From contig BQMV01000001.1 of the NCBI GenBank assembly GCA_022181005.1, forward strand, positions 1 through 40,562: DNA of 40,562 nucleotides, in the 5' to 3' direction. This document shows, piece by piece, positions 33,575 through 40,562 of this stretch (position 1 is its first letter; the number at the start of each line of letters is the position of its first letter). This DNA is from Anaerolineaceae bacterium (GTDB lineage: Bacteria; Chloroflexota; Anaerolineae; Anaerolineales; Villigracilaceae). The notes below the pieces were generated by a model. The model made no database searches. It had not been told where the DNA came from and saw only the letters and a list, made by a program, of their open reading frames with translations. The position numbers were made by a program, and so were the translations under genes.

Positions 33575-34567
33575 TTATCGGCGTTCTAACAGATGGAGGG
33601 CGATCGCGCCAACGCCGAGCATGATCCAGAAAGTGATGCCGCGGTAAGCGAGGGTAATAACGACGGCTTGACTCAATGGCACATGCAGCGAAGAGAGCGC
33701 GAGCGGCATGACGCCTTCGACGATCCCGATGCCTGACGGTGTGGGCGATATGATCAAGAAAAGGTAAGAGATGGAAAATCCGCCGACGATTGTGCCGACC
33801 GAAAACGGCGCGTTGAACGCGAGGAAAGTCGCCGTCAGCACAAGCATTGAAAAAACTTTGGCGGTGAATGCGAAGAGCAGCGGGACGAGCAGGCTGTTCT
33901 TCTTTTGCGGAAGGGCTTTGAGATCTGTCGCGATCTCGCGCGCGAACGTATGCGCGCGCGCTTCGTCGAGATAATCGCGACGGAGGAAAGGCTTAACGAT
34001 GCGGTTGACGAGGCGCGTCATCCATGCGAGCGCGCGCCCTAGCGCGTCCGCCGATCTGGAGCCGAGATAGAATAAGAAGCCGAGCGTCAGGGCAATTGCC
34101 AGCATTACTGCAGAGGCAAGCATTTCGCCCAAATCGAGGTCATTGCGGCGAAATAGAACGATTAACCCCAGCGCGAGGACGGAGAGAAAGGCGATGTAAT
34201 CTATGAGGACGAATAGCATGCCGATGATCGTCACTTTGCCTGAAGGGTATCCTTTGCGATTCGCGTCGGAAATGAAGACGGCGATTCCGCTGATGCCGGC
34301 GCTGGGCGCGATGGCGTTGACGAAGTCGGAGGCGGAAGAGAGCAGGGTGGTTCGGTAGAGCGGGATGGGGATGTCGAACAGGCGATATAGCGATCGGTAG
34401 GTATACCCGACAGCGAAGAACCATCCGACCTGAAAGAGAATGCCCAATAGAAGAAATGCGATATTTCCGCTTCGCAGGGTTGTGACGACGTTTTCCAATT
34501 CGCCGAAACTTAAGTAGAAAAACGTTGCGCCTAGAAACAGAAGCAGAAAAACGACAAATTTTCGCAT
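33575..34567 (-). CDS. Flippase-like UPF0104 / LPG-synthase-TM-region membrane protein, second copy
   Basis: A 330-residue multi-pass membrane protein of the same family as the protein at 2479-3480. It has about eight hydrophobic helices, the family region SASDFVNAIAPSAGISGIAVF (here in place of NNFLPGSIGGDA), and the C-terminal SPTPSGIGIVEGVMPLAL. The two copies are clearly diverged, so they likely serve different lipids or lipid-linked intermediates. It is inside a - strand run with the YugP-like protease upstream and the helicase two bases downstream. It carries only the membrane domain and no aminoacyl-transfer domain. Confidence 0.85.
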   Translation of the reverse strand: MRKFVVFLLLFLGATFFYLSFGELENVVTTLRSGNIAFLLLGILFQVGWFFAVGYTYRSLYRLFDIPIPLYRTTLLSSASDFVNAIAPSAGISGIAVFISDANRKGYPSGKVTIIGMLFVLIDYIAFLSVLALGLIVLFRRNDLDLGEMLASAVMLAIALTLGFLFYLGSRSADALGRALAWMTRLVNRIVKPFLRRDYLDEARAHTFAREIATDLKALPQKKNSLLVPLLFAFTAKVFSMLVLTATFLAFNAPFSVGTIVGGFSISYLFLIISPTPSGIGIVEGVMPLALSSLHVPLSQAVVITLAYRGITFWIMLGVGAIALHLLERR

Positions 34568-34620
34568 GTGCTCAGGAAGCTACACAAACGCCCGCGTTTT
34601 GGCTGGCTGGGTTTGTTTGG

Positions 34621-35346
34621 CTAATCTCGGCTTCTGCTTGAGCCGCCGACCATCATGATGTAGTAAAGAAGTTGGAAGACTGCGGTCAGCAACCCGGCAA
34701 CGTACGTCAGCGCGGCGGCGTTCAGCACTTGATTAACGCCGCGTTGCTCCTCGTCAGATTGGATAATGCCCGCTTCCGCCACGAGTCGTTTGGCGCGGGC
34801 TGAGGCGTTAAATTCCACTGGCAGAGTGGCGAGCGCGAAAAGCGCGCCGCCTGCGAAGAAAAATACGCCGACCCATGCGAGCGAGGTGATCTTGAGAATC
34901 AACCCGGCGAGGATCATGATCCAGCCGAGATTGGAACCGATATTCACCAGCGGAACGATCGCCGAGCGGAAACGCATGGGAATGTAACCTTCCGCGTCTT
35001 GTAACGCATGACCGAGTTCGTGTGCGGCGACCGCGACCGCCGCCACCGACGGGCTGTTTGCCACGTTGGGCGAAAGATAGAGAGTTTTATCTTGCGGGTT
35101 GTAATTGTCGGTGAGGTTGCCGCCGATGCCGAGTACGCGGACGTTTCGCAAGTCGGCGCCGCCCGCTTCAGAGACATACGCCGAACGCGAGATAAGTTGT
35201 TGCGCAGCTTGCGCGCCGGTCAGTCCGCTGCTGGCGCGCACCTGACTCCATTTGCTATAAGCGTGTTTCACATACCATGAGGCGAGCCCCATCAAGAGCA
35301 TGGACGGGAGCGCTACGCAGATTAAATAGGTCGGATCGAAAAACAT
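34621..35346 (-). CDS. YugP-like membrane zinc metallopeptidase
   Basis: A 241-residue protein of the neutral zinc metallopeptidase family 2 (YugP-like). A transmembrane helix lies at the N-terminus, the metal-binding motif VAAHELGHALQ has His109, Glu110 and His113, and two to three helices follow in the C-terminal third. NLTDNYNPQDKTLYLSPNV ahead of the motif is typical. The substrate is unknown. AAGGAGAAGAC precedes the ATG, and the gene starts 18 bases after the S41 protease stop, so both are probably on one transcript. A quality-control role for membrane or exported proteins is an inference from that pairing. Confidence 0.9.
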   Translation of the reverse strand: MFFDPTYLICVALPSMLLMGLASWYVKHAYSKWSQVRASSGLTGAQAAQQLISRSAYVSEAGGADLRNVRVLGIGGNLTDNYNPQDKTLYLSPNVANSPSVAAVAVAAHELGHALQDAEGYIPMRFRSAIVPLVNIGSNLGWIMILAGLILKITSLAWVGVFFFAGGALFALATLPVEFNASARAKRLVAEAGIIQSDEEQRGVNQVLNAAALTYVAGLLTAVFQLLYYIMMVGGSSRSRD

Positions 35347-35364
35347 TGTCTTCTCCTTGTTCGG

Positions 35365-36576
35365 TTACTTCCCAATCAGCCCTAACAACACTTCAATTGC
35401 CTTATCCAATTGCGGATCGCGGTTGTTGGCGGCGTCGGCTTCCGTGAATTCTACAACATAATCGGGTGTCAAACCGATGCCGTCAATGGTGCGCTCGTGC
35501 GGCGTGAGCCATTTGGCGACGGTTACGCGCGCGGCGCCGTTGTCGTCCGAGAGCGGCATCCATTGCTGTACGGAACCTTTGCCGTAGGATATTACACCGA
35601 CGAGTTTAGCGCGTCCGTAATCTTGCAACGCGCCTGCCAAGACTTCGGATGCCGACGCGGAGCCTTCGTTGACCAACACGACGATGGGCAGGTTGGTCAT
35701 GCGCCCCTCGCCCAAAGCGTAATGCGGGACGCGAGTCCCATCGCCGTATTGCTCGTACAGCACAATACCTTTCTCAATAAATTGAGACGCTGCCTCGATA
35801 GCGGTTTGCAAGTACCCGCCGCCGTCGTTGCGCAAGTCTATAATGACTCCTTTTGGATTTTGAGAGAGCGTTTGATCGATCGCCGCCATCAGTTCGCTGG
35901 TCGTTTTGTCGCCGAATTGGTTGATGTCTATATAAGCGATGTGATTCTCCAGCGTTTTACTGGTTACGCTGGGAACGACGATCTTCGCGCGCGTAAGAAC
36001 GAATTCCAGCGGTTCTTCCTGCCCTTTACGCGCAATGCTCAATGTGACGGTGGACCCCGCTGGACCAAGCACTTTTTGGCGCGCTTGTTCAGGCGAGACG
36101 CCGGTCATATCTACGCCGTCAATTGCGACGATCTGGTCGCCGGGTTTCAACCCTGCCGCTTCGGCGGGCGAACCTTCGATCGGGCTGACGATCGTGAGGT
36201 AATCGCCGGAGGTATCCACATACGCGCCGATGCCTTCGTATTCCCCTTCGAGTTGCGTTGTTGCCTCTTCGTATACGACGGGATCCATGTAGTAGGTCTG
36301 TTTGTCGCCGATGGCGTCCATCATGCCGCGGATCGCGCCGCGCATCAACGCGACATCGTCGAGCGGTTGATCTACATATTGGTTATGAACGATATCCCAA
36401 GCCTCCCAGAATGGAACGAAGAGCGCGTGTTGATCTTTGGGCGTCGTCGCATTTGCCGAGGCGCGATTGCTGAGCGAGGGAAGATAAATACCGGCTAAAA
36501 GCCCCGCTGAAAACATGCCTGCGGATAGGATCAACCCTATGAACAGGCTAAGAAGAATTTTGGTCGTTTTGTTCAT
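35365..36576 (-). CDS. S41-family C-terminal processing protease (CtpA/CtpB-like)
   Basis: A 403-residue membrane-anchored serine protease. The start is set at ATG 36576 (MNKTTKILLSL), which has CGGAGA seven bases upstream; the longer frame adds 57 residues without signal or family similarity. Order: N-terminal transmembrane anchor (8-30), PDZ domain (about 108-190) with GEYEGIGAYV and GLKPGDQIVAIDG, then the S41 catalytic core with DLRNDGGGYL (248-256), NEGSASASE containing Ser308, and SYGKGSVQQW containing Lys333. Ser308 and Lys333 are 25 residues apart as in characterised CtpB. Substrates are extracytoplasmic proteins cut from the C-terminal side. It is the first gene of the - strand run ending with the helicase. 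Confidence 0.94.
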   Translation of the reverse strand: MNKTTKILLSLFIGLILSAGMFSAGLLAGIYLPSLSNRASANATTPKDQHALFVPFWEAWDIVHNQYVDQPLDDVALMRGAIRGMMDAIGDKQTYYMDPVVYEEATTQLEGEYEGIGAYVDTSGDYLTIVSPIEGSPAEAAGLKPGDQIVAIDGVDMTGVSPEQARQKVLGPAGSTVTLSIARKGQEEPLEFVLTRAKIVVPSVTSKTLENHIAYIDINQFGDKTTSELMAAIDQTLSQNPKGVIIDLRNDGGGYLQTAIEAASQFIEKGIVLYEQYGDGTRVPHYALGEGRMTNLPIVVLVNEGSASASEVLAGALQDYGRAKLVGVISYGKGSVQQWMPLSDDNGAARVTVAKWLTPHERTIDGIGLTPDYVVEFTEADAANNRDPQLDKAIEVLLGLIGK

Positions 36577-36679
36577 GAAAGAAATCTCCGTTGAAGCGAT
36601 AGGTGTCGTGTACGATACTATGCGGTAATTAATGGCGGATGAATTGCGCGTATGAAGCGAATTGGAGTTGCAAATGCGT

Positions 36680-37309
36680 TTATTCCAATAAAATCGGCAG
36701 ATGCGACCAATCGGTAAATACGCCGCTGGCGTCGGCGGTCGGCTCATTCACGCCGTATAAAATGCTCGCCATGCCTATCTCTAACGCGGCGCGCGTGGTG
36801 CGCGGCAGATCGTCAATCATCACGCATTTGCGCGGATCGGGTTCGTCGGCGAGGTCTTGCGCAATGGCGAAAGATTCAGGCATGGGTTTGCAGTATGGCG
36901 CGACCGCTTGAACGTCTATGATGGAGTCGAAGAGGTCGTCTAGTTGAAGAGCGGCGAGAACGCGGCGGGCGTGGTTGGCGTCCGCGTTGGTGAAGATCAG
37001 CTTACGCTGAGGAAGCGAAGCGATCGCGTCGCGTTGAATTGGGTTGGGAGCGAGGAAATCTTGCAAAGGCAGATCGTGCACAAAAGCGAGATAGTCTTCC
37101 ACATTCACATTGTGGCGGGCTTGCAGTCCGCGTAGAGTCGTGCCGTACATTTTGAAATATTGTTCGCGCAGCGCGGGCGAGTCGCTCTCGGAAATGCCGA
37201 GCCGTTCGACCATATAGATATTGATGCGCTCTTTGATCGCTTGCCATAGCCCCGATGAGTTCGGGTAAAGCGTGTCGTCAAGATCGAAAAACAAGGTGGT
37301 AAATCGCAT
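36680..37309 (-). CDS. HAD-family hydrolase (pyrimidine 5'-nucleotidase-like)
   Basis: A 209-residue HAD phosphatase. FFDLDDTLYPN supplies the Asp9/Asp11 motif I, IFTNADANHARRVL motif II, KPMPESFAIA motif III (Lys), and VMIDDLPRTTRAA motif IV. The DLDDTLYPNSSGLW form and helical cap are those of the Sdt1/Ssm1 pyrimidine 5'-nucleotidase-like group. The exact substrate is not proven. It is transcribed divergently from mutL out of a perfect inverted repeat, and its TATAAT box ends exactly six bases before the ATG, so the mRNA is probably leaderless. Confidence 0.9.
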   Translation of the reverse strand: MRFTTLFFDLDDTLYPNSSGLWQAIKERINIYMVERLGISESDSPALREQYFKMYGTTLRGLQARHNVNVEDYLAFVHDLPLQDFLAPNPIQRDAIASLPQRKLIFTNADANHARRVLAALQLDDLFDSIIDVQAVAPYCKPMPESFAIAQDLADEPDPRKCVMIDDLPRTTRAALEIGMASILYGVNEPTADASGVFTDWSHLPILLE

Positions 37310-37356
37310 TGGGCGATTATACTCGTTGGAACTTCAACGGGTATAATCGCCCAATG
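37307..37356. promoter_or_regulatory. Perfect inverted repeat holding both start codons and both -10 boxes
   Basis: The 16-base arms CATTGGGCGATTATAC (37307-37322) and GTATAATCGCCCAATG (37341-37356) are exactly complementary, with an inner CGTTG/CAACG (37324-37328 with 37335-37339). Each arm contains a TATAAT box (37321-37316 on -, 37342-37347 on +), a six-base spacer and then the ATG of the HAD gene or mutL. Neither gene has a Shine-Dalgarno sequence or a good -35 box. The spacing puts +1 at the A of each ATG. Confidence 0.75.
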
Positions 37357-39105
37357 TCTATCCGTGCGCTTTCCCCTGAAGTTGCGTCGCAGATTGCCGC
37401 CGGCGAAGTGATCGAACGCCCCGCGTCGGCGGTGAAGGAGTTGTTGGAAAATTCAGTGGACGCGGGCGCAAAAACGATTTCAATTTCTGTAGAAGAAGCG
37501 GGGAAAAAGTTGATTGAAATCGCAGACGATGGATTTGGGATTCCTTCCGCTGAACTGGAGTTAGCCGTTGCGCGTCACGCGACCTCCAAACTGGTTCGCT
37601 CCGACGATCTTTTTTCCATCGCGACGCTGGGATTCCGCGGCGAAGCGCTGGCGTCCATCGGCTCGATCTCGCGCATGATCATCGTTTCGCGCGTGGAAAG
37701 TGAAAGAGAAGGGACGCGCATTATTGTAGAAGGCGGGAGAAGTGAAAAGCCGGCAAAAGTCGGCGCCGTGGTTGGGACGATTGTGCGCGTGGAAAACCTG
37801 TTTTATAACGTTCCTGCGCGGCTGAAATTTCTTAAAACCGATATGACTGAACGCCGTGCAATTGATACGCTCGTTACGCGCTACGCGCTGGCGTATCCTG
37901 AAAAACGCTTCAAACTATCTCAAGAGAAAAACGTCGTTTTGCAAACGGCGGGCGACGGCGACCGCCGCGCCATCCTTGCCGCGCTCTACGGCGTGGATGC
38001 GGCGAGGCAGATGCTTGAGGTAATGGCGGAGGAAGACGGTTATAAACTAACGGGCTTTATCAGCCCAATCTCTCTCACGCGTTCTAATCGTAGAGATATT
38101 ACTTTCTTCATTAATGGACGTTGGGTGCATGATTCGGCTTTGTCCGCCGCGTTGTTGCAGGCGTATCACACGTTGCTGATGGTGGGGCGTTATCCGCTCA
38201 CGGCGTTGTTCCTTGAGATCGATCCGCACGACGTGGATGTGAACGTGCATCCCGCTAAAGCCGAAGTTCGGTTTAGGAATCAAGATAAAGCGTTTAGTTT
38301 CGTTCAGCGATCCGTGCGCAAGGCGTTGCTGGCGTATTCGCCCGTTCCGCGCGTCGCGCCGAGCCTGTGGGGAACTGTGCGAACTGCGCCGTCTGAATCG
38401 ACTTCGGCGGGGTTGGATTGGGCGATTGGGCATAGCGAACCGGTGAGCAGCGATCAGCCGTCAGTAAGCAGCGCGCAGAACGCAGTGCGAAGTAATGGAG
38501 AGCAAACAACATTTGAACGTATTCCTTTATTGAGACTCATCGGTCAAATCGGCGCGGCGTATCTTGTGGCGGAGGGACCCGACGGACTGTATCTCATTGA
38601 CCAACATGCCGCGCATGAGCGCGTCTTGTTTGAGAAGTTAATGGCGCAACATGAGATGAAGAAGATTCCGTCGCAATCTTTACTGACTCCCGCGGTTGTG
38701 ACCCTGCCCCCTCAAAGCGCTCAATTGCTAATTTCTCAATTGCCTGCATTGAAAAACTTCGGCTTCGACGTGGAAGAGTTTGGACCGAACACGTTTCAGG
38801 TCCGCGCGATGCCGACGCTGTTCGCAGGAAGCGATTCGTCTGCGGCGTTGCGGGCGTTGGTGGAAGATTTTGAGGAAGACGAGTCGCCGTTGCAAGATGA
38901 GGTAGAGAAAAAGATCGCCGCGCGCGTATGCAAGCGGATGGCGGTGCGAGCGGGCATGTCGCTGTCCAATGAAGAACAGCGCGCGCTGCTCACCGATCTT
39001 GAAGCCTGCGAGTCGCCGCGCACTTGCCCGCACGGCAGACCGACGATGATCCATCTTTCGGTGGATTTGCTCGAACGTCAGTTTGGGCGGCGCGGCGCCC
39101 GCTGA
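37354..39105 (+). CDS. mutL: DNA mismatch repair protein MutL with endonuclease motif
   Basis: A 583-residue MutL. The start is ATG 37354, not the in-frame ATG at 37309, which is the antisense of the neighbouring start region. The GHKL ATPase has catalytic Glu32 (VKELLENSVDAG), DDGFGI (58-63) and GFRGEAL (93-99). The C-terminal domain carries the endonuclease motif DQHAAHERVLFE and late CPHGRP, so this is the nicking form of MutL used where MutH is absent. The interdomain linker (residues about 335-400) includes a repeat-coded stretch (363-381). It appears to be a leaderless mRNA driven by TATAAT six bases ahead of the ATG. Confidence 0.96.
   Translation: MSIRALSPEVASQIAAGEVIERPASAVKELLENSVDAGAKTISISVEEAGKKLIEIADDGFGIPSAELELAVARHATSKLVRSDDLFSIATLGFRGEALASIGSISRMIIVSRVESEREGTRIIVEGGRSEKPAKVGAVVGTIVRVENLFYNVPARLKFLKTDMTERRAIDTLVTRYALAYPEKRFKLSQEKNVVLQTAGDGDRRAILAALYGVDAARQMLEVMAEEDGYKLTGFISPISLTRSNRRDITFFINGRWVHDSALSAALLQAYHTLLMVGRYPLTALFLEIDPHDVDVNVHPAKAEVRFRNQDKAFSFVQRSVRKALLAYSPVPRVAPSLWGTVRTAPSESTSAGLDWAIGHSEPVSSDQPSVSSAQNAVRSNGEQTTFERIPLLRLIGQIGAAYLVAEGPDGLYLIDQHAAHERVLFEKLMAQHEMKKIPSQSLLTPAVVTLPPQSAQLLISQLPALKNFGFDVEEFGPNTFQVRAMPTLFAGSDSSAALRALVEDFEEDESPLQDEVEKKIAARVCKRMAVRAGMSLSNEEQRALLTDLEACESPRTCPHGRPTMIHLSVDLLERQFGRRGAR
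38442..38495. repeat. Repeat-like segment coding part of the MutL linker
   Basis: GGTGAGCAGCGATCAGCCG, TCAGTAAGCAGCGCGCAG and AACGCAGTGCGAAGT follow each other as near-direct units of an AGCAG/CAGT/GCAGT type that I recall from intergenic repeats. They are translated in frame as a Ser/Gln/Asn-rich segment (VSSDQPSVSSAQNAVRSN), in the linker between ATPase and dimerisation domains. Confidence 0.55.
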
Positions 39106-39168
39106 GCGGAGGATCTATTCGGCAAGTTTTGCAGCGAGAGGCATTATCTGTTGGGAAATAGAGAAGGT

Positions 39169-39174
39169 TATAAT
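39169..39174 (+). promoter_or_regulatory. -10 box of the zinc dehydrogenase gene
   Basis: TATAAT, nine bases before ATG 39184, giving a leader of about two bases. An AGGA also lies in the gap, so conventional initiation from an upstream promoter remains possible. Confidence 0.45.
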
Positions 39175-39183
39175 AGGATAACT

Positions 39184-40158
39184 ATGCGCGCTCTCTGGCT
39201 CGAAAACAACAAAATTGACCTGCGCGACATCCAGCAACCGCGTAAACAAAACGAAGCCTTGATTAAAATCCGCAAGGCGGGGATTTGCAGCACCGACCTC
39301 GAATTGGTGAAAGGATATTATCCATACACCGGCGTGCTTGGGCATGAGTTCGTGGGCGAGGTGGCGTCCCTCACTCCTAGCCCCTCTTCCGAAGGAAGCG
39401 GGGAGTCTTTGCGGGTGGGAGACCGCGTGGTGGGCGATATCAACGCGGTGTGCGGCGCGTGCGAGCAATGCCTGAACGGACGTCCAACTCATTGCGAGAA
39501 TCGGACGGTGTTGGGAATTGTCAACCGCGACGGCGTGTTTGCTGAGTTTACTCAATTGCCAACTGCGAATCTGCACAAAGTCCCCGCTTCGGCGCCGGAC
39601 GAGATGGCTGTCTTCACCGAGCCTCTCGCCGCCGCGTTGGAAATTCAAGAGCAAATTAACATCAAGCCAACAGATCGAGTCTTGCTCATCGGCGCGGGGC
39701 GGCTCGGTCAACTCATTGCGCAAACACTCGCGCTGACGGGCTGCGACTTGCGCGTGGTTGCGCGGCATAAACGTCAGCAGGAGTTATTATCCGCGCGCGG
39801 GATCCGTATTATTGCCGAGGAGGAGATTCAACGCTGGCGGTGGGATGTCGTCGTCGAAGCAACCGGGTCGTCGAATGGCTTCGCGTTGGCGAGACAAGCG
39901 ATCCGTCCGCGCGGGACGCTGGTGTTAAAGTCCACATACAAGGGCGAGATGAACGTTGATTTTTCGTCCATTGTGGTAGATGAGGTCAACATCATCGGCT
40001 CGCGTTGCGGTCCGTTCGAGCCGGCGTTGCGGCTGATGGAAGCGAAGCAGGTGAATCCGACGGCTTTGATTGACGATGAATTTTCGTTGAGCGATGGGGT
40101 AAAAGCCTTTGAGCGTGCTGCGCAATCGGGCGTTCTCAAGGTGTTGCTAACTCCTTGA
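39184..40158 (+). CDS. Zinc-dependent medium-chain alcohol dehydrogenase
   Basis: A 324-residue MDR-family oxidoreductase. The start is set at ATG 39184; an upstream in-frame start would add eleven residues overlapping the TATAAT box. Catalytic zinc ligands are Cys35 (GICSTDLE) and His54/Glu55 (GHEFVGEV); the structural zinc site is Cys90, Cys93, Cys96 and Cys104. The nucleotide-binding Rossmann strand is VLLIGAGRLGQLIAQ. GICSTDLELVKGYYPYTGVLGHE is typical of threonine or polyol dehydrogenase-like members, but the substrate is open. Residues 61-76, normally a short turn before GDRVV, are expanded by a repeat-coded stretch. The protein is slightly short for the family. Confidence 0.88.
   Translation: MRALWLENNKIDLRDIQQPRKQNEALIKIRKAGICSTDLELVKGYYPYTGVLGHEFVGEVASLTPSPSSEGSGESLRVGDRVVGDINAVCGACEQCLNGRPTHCENRTVLGIVNRDGVFAEFTQLPTANLHKVPASAPDEMAVFTEPLAAALEIQEQINIKPTDRVLLIGAGRLGQLIAQTLALTGCDLRVVARHKRQQELLSARGIRIIAEEEIQRWRWDVVVEATGSSNGFALARQAIRPRGTLVLKSTYKGEMNVDFSSIVVDEVNIIGSRCGPFEPALRLMEAKQVNPTALIDDEFSLSDGVKAFERAAQSGVLKVLLTP
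39370..39408. repeat. CCCCTC...GGGG hairpin repeat inside the dehydrogenase gene
   Basis: CTCACTCCTAGCCCCTCTTCC followed by GGAAGCGGGGAGTC forms a hairpin (CCCCTCTTCC 39380-39389 with GGAAGCGGGG 39393-39402, one mismatch, loop GAA). From memory it matches the CTCACCCCTAGCCCCTCTCC intergenic repeat type and resembles the segment before radA (22378-22402). It is translated in frame as SLTPSPSSEGSGES. Confidence 0.7.
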
Positions 40159-40162
40159 CGAT

Positions 40163-40562
40163 TTATTCGCGGGGTTGGTTTTTTTGCGCGCGCGGCAGGT
40201 ACACGCTGAATGTTGTGCCTACTCCGACCTTGCTCTTCACCTCGATGCGCCCGTTGTGCCCCTGAACGATTTGTTTGCAGATCGAAAGCCCCAAGCCTGT
40301 GCCGGCGGCTTTATTCTCGTGTTCGCGCACGCGGTAGAATTTCTGAAATAAGCGGGGAATGGATTCGTCTGGGATTCCCAAACCGGTGTCTTGCACGCCG
40401 ATTGAAAATTCCGTATCCGTATAATTGCCTACAATGATAACCGAACCGTTCGGACGGTTATATTTGATAGCGTTGCTGACAAGGTTGAGCAATACCTGTT
40501 TAATCTTGTCGCGGTCGGCTTCCATGAGCGGCATATCGTTCGGCGCGTCCACGCGGACTTGG
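40163..40562 (-). CDS. Sensor histidine kinase, C-terminal part only
   Basis: The - strand frame is open to the window edge at 40562, so only the last 133 residues are visible and the gene's 5' part lies outside. They contain the HATPase_c domain: N box LLNLVSNAIKYN, G1 box VQDTGLGIPDESI, F box LFQKFYRV and G2 box GTGLGLSICKQIV, ending with TTFSVYLPRA. This is the ATP-binding domain of a two-component or hybrid sensor kinase of the HPK1-like group. Sensor input and phosphoacceptor His are not visible. The GTG at 40552 is only an internal codon. Its 3' end is five bases from the dehydrogenase 3' end (convergent). Confidence 0.9.
   Translation of the reverse strand, partial: QVRVDAPNDMPLMEADRDKIKQVLLNLVSNAIKYNRPNGSVIIVGNYTDTEFSIGVQDTGLGIPDESIPRLFQKFYRVREHENKAAGTGLGLSICKQIVQGHNGRIEVKSKVGVGTTFSVYLPRAQKNQPRE

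Noticed and set aside
35410..36498. 362-residue + strand frame opposite the S41 protease
   Set aside because: It is the mirror of a well-supported protease with Ser308/Lys333 and a PDZ domain; the opposite product is low-complexity Arg/Asp/Val-rich.

Overview
The window (about 40.6 kb, roughly half G+C by eye) reads as an ordinary chromosomal segment from a member of the Chloroflexota, most likely class Anaerolineae. That placement is inference. It rests on the general look of the proteins, a BMP-type nucleoside ABC cassette, paired flippase-like UPF0104 proteins, a ClpC-type chaperone and a MutL carrying an endonuclease motif. No rRNA, tRNA, CRISPR array, phage or transposase gene was found.

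Layout. (1) 1-7778, + strand: a cell-envelope block with two adjacent FemAB/GNAT-like acyltransferases (the first cut by the window edge), a SAM methyltransferase, a flippase-like UPF0104 membrane protein and two tandem paralogous GT-C-like multi-pass proteins joined by an ATGA overlap. (2) 7789-12818, +: a four-gene nucleoside-type ABC importer (lipoprotein, double ATPase, two permeases) with a clear promoter, a structured leader and a strong internal terminator after the binding protein. (3) 12926-20359, +: threonine synthase-like enzyme, DPM/GtrB-like glycosyltransferase, MATE transporter, O-methyltransferase, PatB/MalY-type lyase and an unassigned fold-type-II PLP enzyme. A 336-base gap before the last gene holds a terminator and a candidate structured RNA. 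(4) 20456-24900: radA-deaminase operon (-), ZIP transporter (+), dusB (-), msrA (-). (5) 25051-30911: clpC (-), LOG-family protein (+), TVP38/VTT membrane protein, alpha/beta hydrolase and DUF3298-like lipoprotein (all -). (6) 30975-36576, -: an operon-like run of S41 protease, YugP-like metalloprotease, UPF0104 protein and an MrfA/YprA-like helicase with an HNH domain embedded in it. (7) 36680-40562: HAD phosphatase (-) and mutL (+) fired from a perfect inverted repeat, then a zinc MDR dehydrogenase (+) and the end of a sensor histidine kinase (-).

The most interesting signal is not a gene. Short palindromic or intergenic-type repeats recur between genes and also sit in frame inside coding sequences, always in loops, linkers or C-terminal tails: both GT-C paralogs at the same loop, the helicase twice, the MutL linker, the dehydrogenase and an ABC permease tail. 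Another fragment appears to supply the radA ribosome-binding site. This looks like repeated colonisation of tolerant protein segments, similar in principle to Rickettsia palindromic elements. Also notable are the helicase-HNH fusion, a set of start codons lying exactly six bases after a -10 box (leaderless mRNAs), a double-hairpin element with compensatory stem changes, and a possible unassigned non-coding RNA at 18603-18737.
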